Assembly (NCBI RefSeq): GCF_014638845.1
Contig: NZ_BMFP01000001.1
Location: 1-64,000 of the forward strand
Length of the DNA: 64,000 nt
Origin: Pontibacter amylolyticus
GTDB lineage: Bacteria > Bacteroidota > Bacteroidia > Cytophagales > Hymenobacteraceae
Direction: 5' to 3'
How positions within the stretch are numbered: the stretch's first letter is position 1; each line of letters opens with the position of its first letter. Position numbers and translations under genes: made by a program. This document shows, piece by piece, positions 46,312 to 53,361 of the stretch. Below the pieces are notes generated by a model that searched no databases, was not told where the DNA came from, and saw nothing but the letters and a program-made list of their open reading frames with translations.

Positions 46312-47769
46312 ATGGATAAAGCAATAAGAGACAAATACCAGGCGATCATCGGTCTGGAGGTGCACGCCCAGCTGCTTACGGAAAGCAAGGCCTATTCGTC
46401 TGACTCGACAGAGTATGGCGTGATGCCGAATACCAACCTGAGCGTGATCACGCTGGGTCACCCGGGCACTTTGCCGCGCATTAACAAACGTGTGGTGGAG
46501 ATGGCTGTGAAAATGGGTTTGGCGACTAACTGCGACATCACGCGCTACAACATCTACGCCCGCAAAAACTATTTCTATCCGGATCTTCCGAAAGGCTACC
46601 AGATCACGCAGGACAAAACGCCTGTCTGTACGGCTGGTTATCTGGATGTAAAAGATGCTGAGGGCAATGACAAGCGCATCGGCATCACGCGTATTCACAT
46701 GGAGGAAGATGCCGGTAAATCCATGCACTTGCCGGGCGAAACGGAAACACTCATCGACCTGAACCGTGCGGGTGTACCGTTGATCGAGATTGTGTCCGAG
46801 CCGGATATCCGTGACTCAGAGGAAGCCTACAACTACCTGACGGAAATCCGCCGCTTGGTGCGCTACCTCGAGATCTGCGATGGCAACATGGAAGAAGGCT
46901 CGCTGCGTTGCGACGCCAACATTTCGGTGATGCTGAAAGACTCGCCGCTTTGGGGTACCAAGGTGGAGGTGAAGAACATGAACTCCTTCCGCAACGTGCA
47001 GCGCGCCATCGAGCACGAGATCGAGCGCCAGATCATGGTGATAGAAAATGGCGGAAAGATCGATTCCGAAACACGCAACTTCGACGCCAACACCGGCACG
47101 ACCACGGCCATGCGCTCCAAGGAAACGCTGAACGACTACCGTTACTTCCCGGAGCCAGACCTGCCGCCGTTGGTGATTGAACAGGAGTGGCTGGAGCGCA
47201 TCAAAGAAACCATGCCGAGCCTACCGCAAGAGCTGTACAAGCGCTTCACAGAGGAGTTTGGCCTGTCTGACTATGACGCAGGAGTATTGACTGATGCAAA
47301 AGAGATTGCGCTGTACTACGAGGAGCTTTGCAAGCATACCAATAACTACAAGGGCGCTGCTAACTGGGTGACGGGTCCGGTAAAGTCCTATCTGAACGAG
47401 CTGCAACTGCACATCAAGGACTTCCCGCTGCAGCCGCACGCCATTGCCGAGATCATTGCCCTGGTGGACGAGAACAAGGTGAGCCACTCGGTAGCTGCCA
47501 AGAAGATCTTCCCTTACATGCTGGAAAACCCAGGTATACCTGCACACCAGGTAGCCGAGGAGCAGAACCTGCTGCAGGAGTCTGATTCGGACTCACTTAA
47601 AGCCATTGTGGCGGAAGTGCTGGCCGCCAATCCGCAGAAAGTGGAGGAGTACAAGGCCGGTAAAAAATCGCTGGTCGGTATGTTCATGGGCGAGATCATG
47701 AAAAAGACCAAAGGCAAAGCCGACCCGAAGGTGGCAAACCAATTGCTGCAGGAAGGACTTAACGCTTAA
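46312..47769 (+). CDS. gatB: Aspartyl/glutamyl-tRNA(Asn/Gln) amidotransferase subunit B
   Basis: Kinase/amidotransferase subunit converting Glu-tRNA-Gln (or Asp-tRNA-Asn) to the amidated form together with GatA and GatC, which are not in this window. The 485-aa sequence shows IGLEVHAQL at the start, LGHPGTLPRIN, KNYFYPDLPKGYQI, the RCDANIS motif and the C-terminal GatB/YqeY domain ending in KGKADPKVANQLL. Length is typical (about 480 aa). It follows alaS on the same strand. Confidence 0.97.
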   Translation: MDKAIRDKYQAIIGLEVHAQLLTESKAYSSDSTEYGVMPNTNLSVITLGHPGTLPRINKRVVEMAVKMGLATNCDITRYNIYARKNYFYPDLPKGYQITQDKTPVCTAGYLDVKDAEGNDKRIGITRIHMEEDAGKSMHLPGETETLIDLNRAGVPLIEIVSEPDIRDSEEAYNYLTEIRRLVRYLEICDGNMEEGSLRCDANISVMLKDSPLWGTKVEVKNMNSFRNVQRAIEHEIERQIMVIENGGKIDSETRNFDANTGTTTAMRSKETLNDYRYFPEPDLPPLVIEQEWLERIKETMPSLPQELYKRFTEEFGLSDYDAGVLTDAKEIALYYEELCKHTNNYKGAANWVTGPVKSYLNELQLHIKDFPLQPHAIAEIIALVDENKVSHSVAAKKIFPYMLENPGIPAHQVAEEQNLLQESDSDSLKAIVAEVLAANPQKVEEYKAGKKSLVGMFMGEIMKKTKGKADPKVANQLLQEGLNA

Positions 47770-47788
47770 CTATATCAGACAAAGGAAG

Positions 47789-47929
47789 TTTTGACAAAAG
47801 ACAAAGGATGCTCTTTCTTAAAGCTCCATCCGAAGATGTCAAAATAAAAGGCCTTTAGATTTTTGTAGGAAAACCTACCTGAATACATGATCCTTTGTCA
47901 AATAGTCTTTTGTCAAACTGTCAAAATAT
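47789..47929. repeat. Inverted repeat with tandem GACAAA units upstream of the thioredoxin gene
   Basis: TTTGACAAAAGAC (47790-47802) is perfectly complementary to 47905-47917. The adjoining GACAAAGGAT (47800-47809) is complementary to 47890-47899. The arms are made of repeated GACAAA/TTTGTC units, and TTTGTCAAA occurs in several versions. It occupies nearly the whole gatB/tlpA gap. A related GACAAAGG unit appears near 57329. Confidence 0.75.
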
Positions 47930-47935
47930 AAAAAT

Positions 47936-49045
47936 ATGAACCTAAGAAACTATGTCGTACTGGCCGCCTCGGCTGCATTAATAGCCAGTTGTCAGGGGAA
48001 TAAAACGGCCACGAACAGCAGTGCCTACACGATTGAAGGCAAACTGCAGAACGCCACACCGGGTCAGATTTTTCTGTTCGAATTGGGGGAGCAGCAGTTT
48101 ATTGCCCGCGACACAGCTGATATTAGTCAGGACGGTACCTTTACTTTTCAGGGGGAGGTGAAAGAGCCCACCTTGTATCGCCTCGGCCTTGATCAGCAGA
48201 ATGCTATGATGATGGTGCTGGAAAACAAAGCCATAAAGGTGGAAGCAGATGCCCGCGACCTGAACAATACGGCCAAGTTTGAGAACTCCGAAGACTCGGA
48301 GCTTTTTCAGCAGCTGAACAAGATGGTGAGTGAAAACCGTCAGAAAGAAATGGCGCTGAGCGAGCAGTTTAACCGTGCCATGTCGGAAGGTAAAACAGAA
48401 GAAGCAGAAGGATATCGCCAGCAGTACCTTACGTTGCAAAAGGATGTCAAAAACTTCATTGCCAAGCACCCTAACTCCATTGTATCGGCTTTTGGTATGC
48501 TGAGCCTCGTTAACCCGCAGTTGGATTTCGCTTTTGCCGATAGCATGCTGACGCTCTATACCCAGCACATACCGGAGTCGAAGTATACGAAGACACTGAC
48601 GGAACGCCTTGCCAGCATGCGCACAACGGCCGTTGGCTCTGTTGCACCCGATTTTAAGCTTCCAACGCCTGAAGGTGGCGAAATAGCGCTGTCCTCACTC
48701 AGAGGCAAGTACGTGCTGATCGACTTCTGGGCCAGCTGGTGCGCCCCATGCCGCAAAGAAAACCCGAACGTGGTGAAGATGTACAACAAGTACAAAGACC
48801 AGGGCTTCGAGATCTTTGGTGTGTCGCTCGATCAGTCGCGTGAAAAATGGCTGAAGGCGATTGCCGATGACAAGCTGACCTGGCCACAGGTTTCGGATCT
48901 GAAAGGATGGGAAAGTGCAGCGGCACAACTTTATCAGGTAGACGCCATCCCGCAAACCATCTTGCTCGACAAAGAAGGTAAGATCATTGCCAAAGGATTG
49001 AGAGGCGAGGAACTGGAAGCGAAAATCGCTTCGCTTGTGCAGTAA
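47936..49045 (+). CDS. TlpA-type thiol-disulfide oxidoreductase lipoprotein with DUF4369 domain
   Basis: A 369-aa envelope thioredoxin. The lipoprotein signal (ALIASC, Cys19) precedes a beta-rich DUF4369 domain (about residues 30-130) and a C-terminal thioredoxin domain with WCAPC (C269, C272) and the cis-proline at DAIPQT. This fusion is a hallmark of Bacteroidota. It probably reduces or isomerises disulfides in the periplasm, or delivers electrons for cytochrome c maturation. ATG 47936 follows the repeat directly. A long terminator lies after the stop. Confidence 0.92.
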   Translation: MNLRNYVVLAASAALIASCQGNKTATNSSAYTIEGKLQNATPGQIFLFELGEQQFIARDTADISQDGTFTFQGEVKEPTLYRLGLDQQNAMMMVLENKAIKVEADARDLNNTAKFENSEDSELFQQLNKMVSENRQKEMALSEQFNRAMSEGKTEEAEGYRQQYLTLQKDVKNFIAKHPNSIVSAFGMLSLVNPQLDFAFADSMLTLYTQHIPESKYTKTLTERLASMRTTAVGSVAPDFKLPTPEGGEIALSSLRGKYVLIDFWASWCAPCRKENPNVVKMYNKYKDQGFEIFGVSLDQSREKWLKAIADDKLTWPQVSDLKGWESAAAQLYQVDAIPQTILLDKEGKIIAKGLRGEELEAKIASLVQ

Positions 49046-49065
49046 GAAGGTATAGCCATACCTCA

Positions 49066-49108
49066 AAACAAGAAAAGCCCTTCCGCACTGGAGGGGCTTT
49101 TCTTGTTT
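49066..49108. terminator. Strong bidirectional terminator
   Basis: A 19-bp stem (49066-49084 with 49090-49108, one wobble; core AAAAGCCC) with a 5-nt loop and A/T-run flanks. Just upstream, 49048-49063 holds the inverted word pair AGGTATAG-CC-ATACCT. Confidence 0.9.
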
Positions 49109-49291
49109 ATAAAGAATAATACTGTTTAAAAATCACAAGGAACGAGCTCAAGGTATAGCGCAGTTCGTTTACTGCTTCTCGCTTGCCATTTGCAACGTGG
49201 AGTATTTTTGTCGATGCTGTTCAATGGGACGCTCACGTCAACAACGAGTTTCCTCAAGCAACTTATTCCTCGGAAAAACCATACCCCGAGA

Positions 49292-49933
49292 TTACTTCTT
49301 GAACACGCGTTGCAGCGCTCCCCAAAGCAGCTTTTTCTGCTCCTGGTCACCATCGAGCACAGCCAAGGACTGCGAAAAAACAACCGGCACACGGCCAACC
49401 ACTACCGGATTGTAAAGCGTGAATTTATCATGTGGCAGGTCGGTGTCAAGGCGACTGGCGAAGCTGAGGATGTAGTTGGTCTGCAGGGTATCACAGAGGG
49501 CCTCAAACTTGGTTGTGGCACCGGACACATTGTTTACAAAAGCAACATCAGCAGGGCCAAAGCCGATCGCCGCCAGTATCTTGATCAGGAAATCAGATTG
49601 CGGTAGGGCCCTAAATTCCGGATCGGGCAGGGTCACCAAAACAACCAGGCCCTTCCGGTTTTCGCCAATCACCTCAAAGGACTTCGGCAGTTCCGCTTTC
49701 TCTACTTTCAGTAATTTAGGTATAGCCGCTGGCGGAGTTGTTGGAACAGGAGCTGTCGGGCCAGTAGGTATAGCCTTTGGCTCTGCTTTTTCTGACACAA
49801 CAGGTATAGCTGCCTCTTCTACTGCAGGCGCACTGACTTCAGCTACCTGCTCTTCAGGGAGCCAGTATAGCGTTTCCGGCATAAAATGTCGGAGGAACTC
49901 ACTGTTAAGTTGATCTGGCGTCAGTGCTGTCAT
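49292..49933 (-). CDS. Conserved-looking hypothetical protein with Ala/Pro-rich linker
   Basis: I do not recognise this 213-aa protein with confidence. A short N-terminal segment (LNSEFLRHFMPETLYWLPEE) is joined by an Ala/Pro/Glu-rich disordered linker (about residues 30-75) to an alpha/beta domain starting near residue 85 (KGLVVLVTLPDPEF, ILAAIGFGPADVAFVNN, ending LLWGALQRVF). The general plan recalls small replisome proteins such as HolD (psi), where a flexible N terminus precedes an alpha/beta domain, but this is only a resemblance. Three AGGTATAG words lie in the linker, each encoding Ala-Ile-Pro. It starts 15 bp after the thioesterase stop and may be co-transcribed with it. Confidence 0.6.
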   Translation of the reverse strand: MTALTPDQLNSEFLRHFMPETLYWLPEEQVAEVSAPAVEEAAIPVVSEKAEPKAIPTGPTAPVPTTPPAAIPKLLKVEKAELPKSFEVIGENRKGLVVLVTLPDPEFRALPQSDFLIKILAAIGFGPADVAFVNNVSGATTKFEALCDTLQTNYILSFASRLDTDLPHDKFTLYNPVVVGRVPVVFSQSLAVLDGDQEQKKLLWGALQRVFKK

Positions 49934-49948
49934 CGGATTAGGTATAAA

Positions 49949-50479
49949 TTACTTCTGATCTTCCTTTAGATCAAAAATAGAGCGCAGTTCGTTAGCCTCA
50001 CTCGGCTTCATACGGCCCGCCAGCACCAGGCGCAGTTGGCGACGACGCAGGGCACCGTCATAAAGCTTGATCTCTTCTTCTGTTTCAGGTATAGCCTCCG
50101 GCACATCGATCGCTTTGCCGGATTGGTCTACAGCCACAAACGTGAAGAAAGCCTGGTTCGACATCACTTTTCTTCCGGAAGGAATGTCTTCGGCATACAC
50201 CACGATGTGCACTTCCATAGAAGAAGAGAAAGCGCGGGTCACTTTGGCCTCGAGGGTTACCACGTTGCCCAGTTTTATACTTTCAGCAAAAGACACGTTG
50301 TCCACCGAAGCCGTTACCACAATGCGGTTGGAGTGGCGCTGGGCGGCAATGGCCGACACAATGTCCATCCAGTGCATCATTTTGCCACCCATCAGGTTGT
50401 GCAGGGTATTGGTATCGTTAGGCAACACCAACTCGGTCATGATCACGTAGGATTCGCTTACTTTTTTCTGTTTACGCAT
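49949..50479 (-). CDS. Acyl-CoA thioesterase, hotdog fold (YciA/BACH type)
   Basis: A 176-aa hotdog enzyme hydrolysing acyl-CoA esters. The motif ELVLPNDTNTLHNLMGGKMMHWMD carries the catalytic asparagine/aspartate pattern of the family, followed by VVTASVDNVSF and TLEAKVTRAFSSSMEV. It has the single-domain length of YciA-like enzymes plus a short C-terminal tail. The chain-length preference cannot be inferred. It stands upstream of the hypothetical gene on the minus strand. Confidence 0.9.
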   Translation of the reverse strand: MRKQKKVSESYVIMTELVLPNDTNTLHNLMGGKMMHWMDIVSAIAAQRHSNRIVVTASVDNVSFAESIKLGNVVTLEAKVTRAFSSSMEVHIVVYAEDIPSGRKVMSNQAFFTFVAVDQSGKAIDVPEAIPETEEEIKLYDGALRRRQLRLVLAGRMKPSEANELRSIFDLKEDQK

Positions 50480-50564
50480 GTCAGTTCTATAAATTCTGCC
50501 GCAAAGATAGGGGACGAAGGTCCAAACAAAAAGCCGGGTATAAATTAAGATAGTCTACTTATGC

Positions 50565-51227
50565 TTAAAAAGAAGGCTTGTCCCAACCGGACTTACCGAG
50601 CAACGGCACGAATTTGAAGTCAGTGAAGACTTCCTGCGCAAATTCATTTTCGCTGGTGCGGGTAATGCGTAGCATTTTCTGGCTCGTTTCACCCCCGACA
50701 GGTATGACCAGAATGCCGCCGATGTTCAGCTGACTCACCAGCGTTTTTGGTATACCGGGCGCGCCGGCCGTCACGATGATCTTATCAAAAGGCGCGTGCG
50801 CTGGAAGGCCCAGGGAGCCATCGCCGTGGAAGGTATGCGGGAATAATCCGTAGGTCCTGAAGAACTTCACTGCCTTGTCGTAGAGCGGCTTGTTGTATTC
50901 AATGGTGTATACCTTGGGCGTGAGCTGCAGCAGCACACAGCACTGGTAACCAGATCCGGTCCCGATCTCCAACACCTTATCAGTTGGCTGCAACCGCAAA
51001 AGCTCCGTCTGGAAGGCCACGGTATAGGGCTGCGAAATGGTCTGGCCCTCGCCAATCGGGAAGGCTTTGTCTTGGTAGGCTTGCTCAAGAAAAGCTTTTT
51101 CGAAAAAGAAATGCCGGGGTACCGTTTCGATTGCCGCCAACACCCGTTCATCGCGTATACCTTTGTCTCTCAACTGTTTTACCAAGGCGCGGCGCATGCC
51201 TTTGTGCTTGTACAAATCTGTCTGCAT
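50565..51227 (-). CDS. pcm: Protein-L-isoaspartate O-methyltransferase
   Basis: SAM-dependent repair enzyme that methylates isoaspartyl residues in damaged proteins. The 220-aa sequence shows QTISQPYTVAFQTELL, the SAM-binding motif EIGTGSGYQ, VYTIEYNKPLYDKA, and FDKIIVTAGAPGIPKTLVSQL. Length and motif order are standard for PCMT. The first ATG is used. It is divergent from riboflavin synthase. Confidence 0.95.
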   Translation of the reverse strand: MQTDLYKHKGMRRALVKQLRDKGIRDERVLAAIETVPRHFFFEKAFLEQAYQDKAFPIGEGQTISQPYTVAFQTELLRLQPTDKVLEIGTGSGYQCCVLLQLTPKVYTIEYNKPLYDKAVKFFRTYGLFPHTFHGDGSLGLPAHAPFDKIIVTAGAPGIPKTLVSQLNIGGILVIPVGGETSQKMLRITRTSENEFAQEVFTDFKFVPLLGKSGWDKPSF

Positions 51228-51273
51228 TTCCCTCTGAATCTGTAAAATTTAAAAAATCAAGCTGAGCAATTTC

Positions 51274-51297
51274 AGGTATAGGGATCCCGCTATACCT
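51274..51297. repeat. Inverted pair of the AGGTATAG word
   Basis: AGGTATAG (51274-51281) and CTATACCT (51290-51297) flank GGATCCCG in the gap between pcm and the riboflavin synthase gene. It can form an 8-bp hairpin. It has no T-run. Confidence 0.75.
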
Positions 51298-51433
51298 TGT
51301 CTGAACTCGGCCTGAAACTCGTGTATTGCGAAAATAAGCATACCTGCCCACAGTTACCTAACCGGATCGTAATTTAATCTTGCCTCCAAGCGGAATAACA
51401 GGAAGCACCCGTGCATATGAGCGAAATCATGGT

Positions 51434-51441
51434 TAATTTTG
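51434..51441 (+). promoter_or_regulatory. Putative -7 element of riboflavin synthase gene
   Basis: TAATTTTG matches TAnnTTTG exactly. The expected transcription start near 51448 falls after the upstream in-frame ATG 51443, which supports ATG 51467 as the real start. Confidence 0.55.
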
Positions 51442-51466
51442 TATGCAGACAACCATTCATAAAAAC

Positions 51467-52054
51467 ATGTTCACAGGTATAATTGAAGGCATGGGCCAGG
51501 TGCAGGTCATCCGGGAAGAGGGCACCAACAAGCAATTCACCCTGTCGTCTCCTTTCACGCACGAGCTACAGATCGACCAGAGTGTGGCCCACAACGGCAT
51601 CTGCCTGACGGTGGTAAACATCACGGAAACTGATTATACCGTAACGGCCATCGACGAAACGCTTCAGAAAACGAACCTGAACAGCCTGCAGGTGGGCGAC
51701 AAGGTGAATCTGGAGCGCTGCATGAGCGCCAACGGCCGCTTCGACGGGCATATCGTGCAGGGGCACGTGGACCAGGTGGCGGTTTGCGAATCCGTGGAGG
51801 ACCAGAACGGCAGCTGGGTGTTCACATTCTGCTATGACCCAAGCCTGGGCAATGTAACGGTGGAGAAGGGATCTGTGACGGTAAACGGCATCAGTCTGAC
51901 AGTTGTCAATTCGCAGGAAGACCGGTTTTCTGTGGCGATCATTCCTTATACCTACGAGCATACCAACCTGCACCAGGTCAAGCCGGGCAGTACCGTCAAC
52001 CTGGAGTTTGATATTATTGGCAAGTATGTTGCGAGGTTGTTAGGGAAAGCTTGA
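51467..52054 (+). CDS. ribE: Riboflavin synthase alpha chain
   Basis: Dismutates two 6,7-dimethyl-8-ribityllumazine molecules to riboflavin. The 195-aa protein starts with the invariant MFTGIIEG and contains two lumazine-binding repeats. GRFDGHIVQGHVDQVA closes the first and VNGISLTVV lies in the second. An ATG eight codons upstream is in frame but would precede the conserved start. No other riboflavin gene is adjacent, and I see no FMN riboswitch upstream. Confidence 0.96.
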   Translation: MFTGIIEGMGQVQVIREEGTNKQFTLSSPFTHELQIDQSVAHNGICLTVVNITETDYTVTAIDETLQKTNLNSLQVGDKVNLERCMSANGRFDGHIVQGHVDQVAVCESVEDQNGSWVFTFCYDPSLGNVTVEKGSVTVNGISLTVVNSQEDRFSVAIIPYTYEHTNLHQVKPGSTVNLEFDIIGKYVARLLGKA

Positions 52055-52122
52055 TTTAAGCTTTTACAGGAGTGACAGAACTTTTCAAGTATAGCAAATG
52101 ATATTGTTCTATAGCTTCGCCT

Positions 52123-52370
52123 GTGCGGCGGGCACTCACTTTTTGTCTTGACACAAAAAGTAAGCAAAAAAGTCAAGACGATTTTGAACTCGCTGACCGC
52201 TCAAACAAAAAATCGTCGTTCGCGCACCTGGCGAAGCGATCTGTTTCATCGCTCCGGTGCAAGTTAGTCTTGCTACACCTGCCAGTGGTGCGTGTGGTAT
52301 ATGATAGAAACTACAACGCTTATACCTTGAATGGGTAGTGGCTGAAAAGTCCCCCTTCGAAGGGGGCAAG
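52123..52370. repeat. Complex intergenic repeat with nested inverted arms
   Basis: Most of the 370-bp gap after riboflavin synthase is structured. ACTTTTTGT/ACAAAAAGT (52138-52146, 52153-52161) is nested with GTCTTGAC/GTCAAGAC (52145-52152, 52172-52179). CGATTTT/AAAATCG pairs 52179-52185 with 52209-52215. GCACC/GGTGC and AGCGAT/ATCGCT build a hairpin at 52224-52260. A perfect palindrome CCCCCTTCGAAGGGGG is at 52351-52366. I recall similar elements being dispersed in Cytophagales genomes, where they give rise to spurious predicted proteins with an LTFCLDTKSKQKSQD-like sequence. I treat the open frame here (52123-52338) as such. Confidence 0.7.
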
Positions 52371-52424
52371 GGGATGTTAATCGTGCACGAACTTCCTGCC
52401 TATACTTTAATCAAACCCTGACCC

Positions 52425-53357
52425 TTACTCCACCACAATCCGGTGATAAGTAACCCCATAACCACCCCAAACCCCCAACCCGCCGTTTATATTGGATCGT
52501 GTTGTATTCGGTGAGCCGATGGGACTGCCGTTGTTGTTGCGCTCGTTCTCCAGGGTATACCAGAAGCGGTAGTGCTCGATGTCAACCGCAGCCCAGCGCA
52601 CCACAATCGTGTCTCCCTTCCCGAAATAACTGTAAGTGTCCAGGTCAACCTCTTGACCAAGAGACTCGCCCCGGTCCAGCGGGAAACTCAGGTTCCGCAC
52701 ACCATTGATCAGCTCATCATTGAAAACGGAAGCAAAGTAGCCGGGATAGAAGGGTTCGCTGTTGCGCTTTGTAAAGTAACGCACGCTATTTCCCAGTGTG
52801 TCGGGATCCTGGTAGCGGTAAAAAAGTATAAACAGACTGTCCTGCTCAGGGTCAGGGTGGGGTTGCAAAAAAAGCTCCTGCAGCGGGTTCAGGTTAGGGA
52901 TGGTAGTAGAAGAAGTCAATTCCCGCCCTTCATAACTAATTCGTAACTGGTAGCTTTTGCCTACCTCGCCTAACAATTCCTCGGAGGTATAGACATAGAA
53001 AATAAAACTGCTGTTGCCCGTCAACTGCGCCTCAGGTATAGCGAACTGCTCCGAAACCACCCGCCTTAACCCCGGCCAAAAGGCGGCGGCGGGCACTTCT
53101 TTTAAGGTATAGCTTTTTCCGCCAGAGCTCACAACCACCTGCGCTCCGTGCACAAAACTGGCCTCGATATCGGCAGGAGAAAAGCCCGCGAAAACAGGCC
53201 TGCTGCGCGTAAGGACCACCACTGGCGGAGCGCCCTGCTCTATATGCCCTTCCACTACCAATTGTTCCTGTCCGGCAGGTATGTCAATGGTCAGGTCCTC
53301 TTCGCAGGCGACAAGGGATGAAAGCAGTAGCAAAAGCAGAAAATATCTCAGTCGCAT
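52425..53357 (-). CDS. DUF4249 family lipoprotein, partner of the TonB receptor
   Basis: A 310-aa predicted surface or outer-membrane lipoprotein (LLSSLVAC, Cys18). The mature N terminus (EEDLTIDIPAGQEQLVVEGHI) and following beta-sandwich are typical of DUF4249. Genes of this family are regularly found directly after a TonB-dependent receptor, as here with a 4-bp gap, so the product is probably the substrate-binding or plug-associated partner. The substrate is unknown. Confidence 0.87.
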   Translation of the reverse strand: MRLRYFLLLLLLSSLVACEEDLTIDIPAGQEQLVVEGHIEQGAPPVVVLTRSRPVFAGFSPADIEASFVHGAQVVVSSGGKSYTLKEVPAAAFWPGLRRVVSEQFAIPEAQLTGNSSFIFYVYTSEELLGEVGKSYQLRISYEGRELTSSTTIPNLNPLQELFLQPHPDPEQDSLFILFYRYQDPDTLGNSVRYFTKRNSEPFYPGYFASVFNDELINGVRNLSFPLDRGESLGQEVDLDTYSYFGKGDTIVVRWAAVDIEHYRFWYTLENERNNNGSPIGSPNTTRSNINGGLGVWGGYGVTYHRIVVE

Positions 53358-53361
53358 CGTT

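Noticed and set aside
52123..52338. Open frame of 71 codons after riboflavin synthase
   Set aside because: It runs through nested inverted repeats and resembles spurious proteins annotated on dispersed repeats; treated as a repeat.
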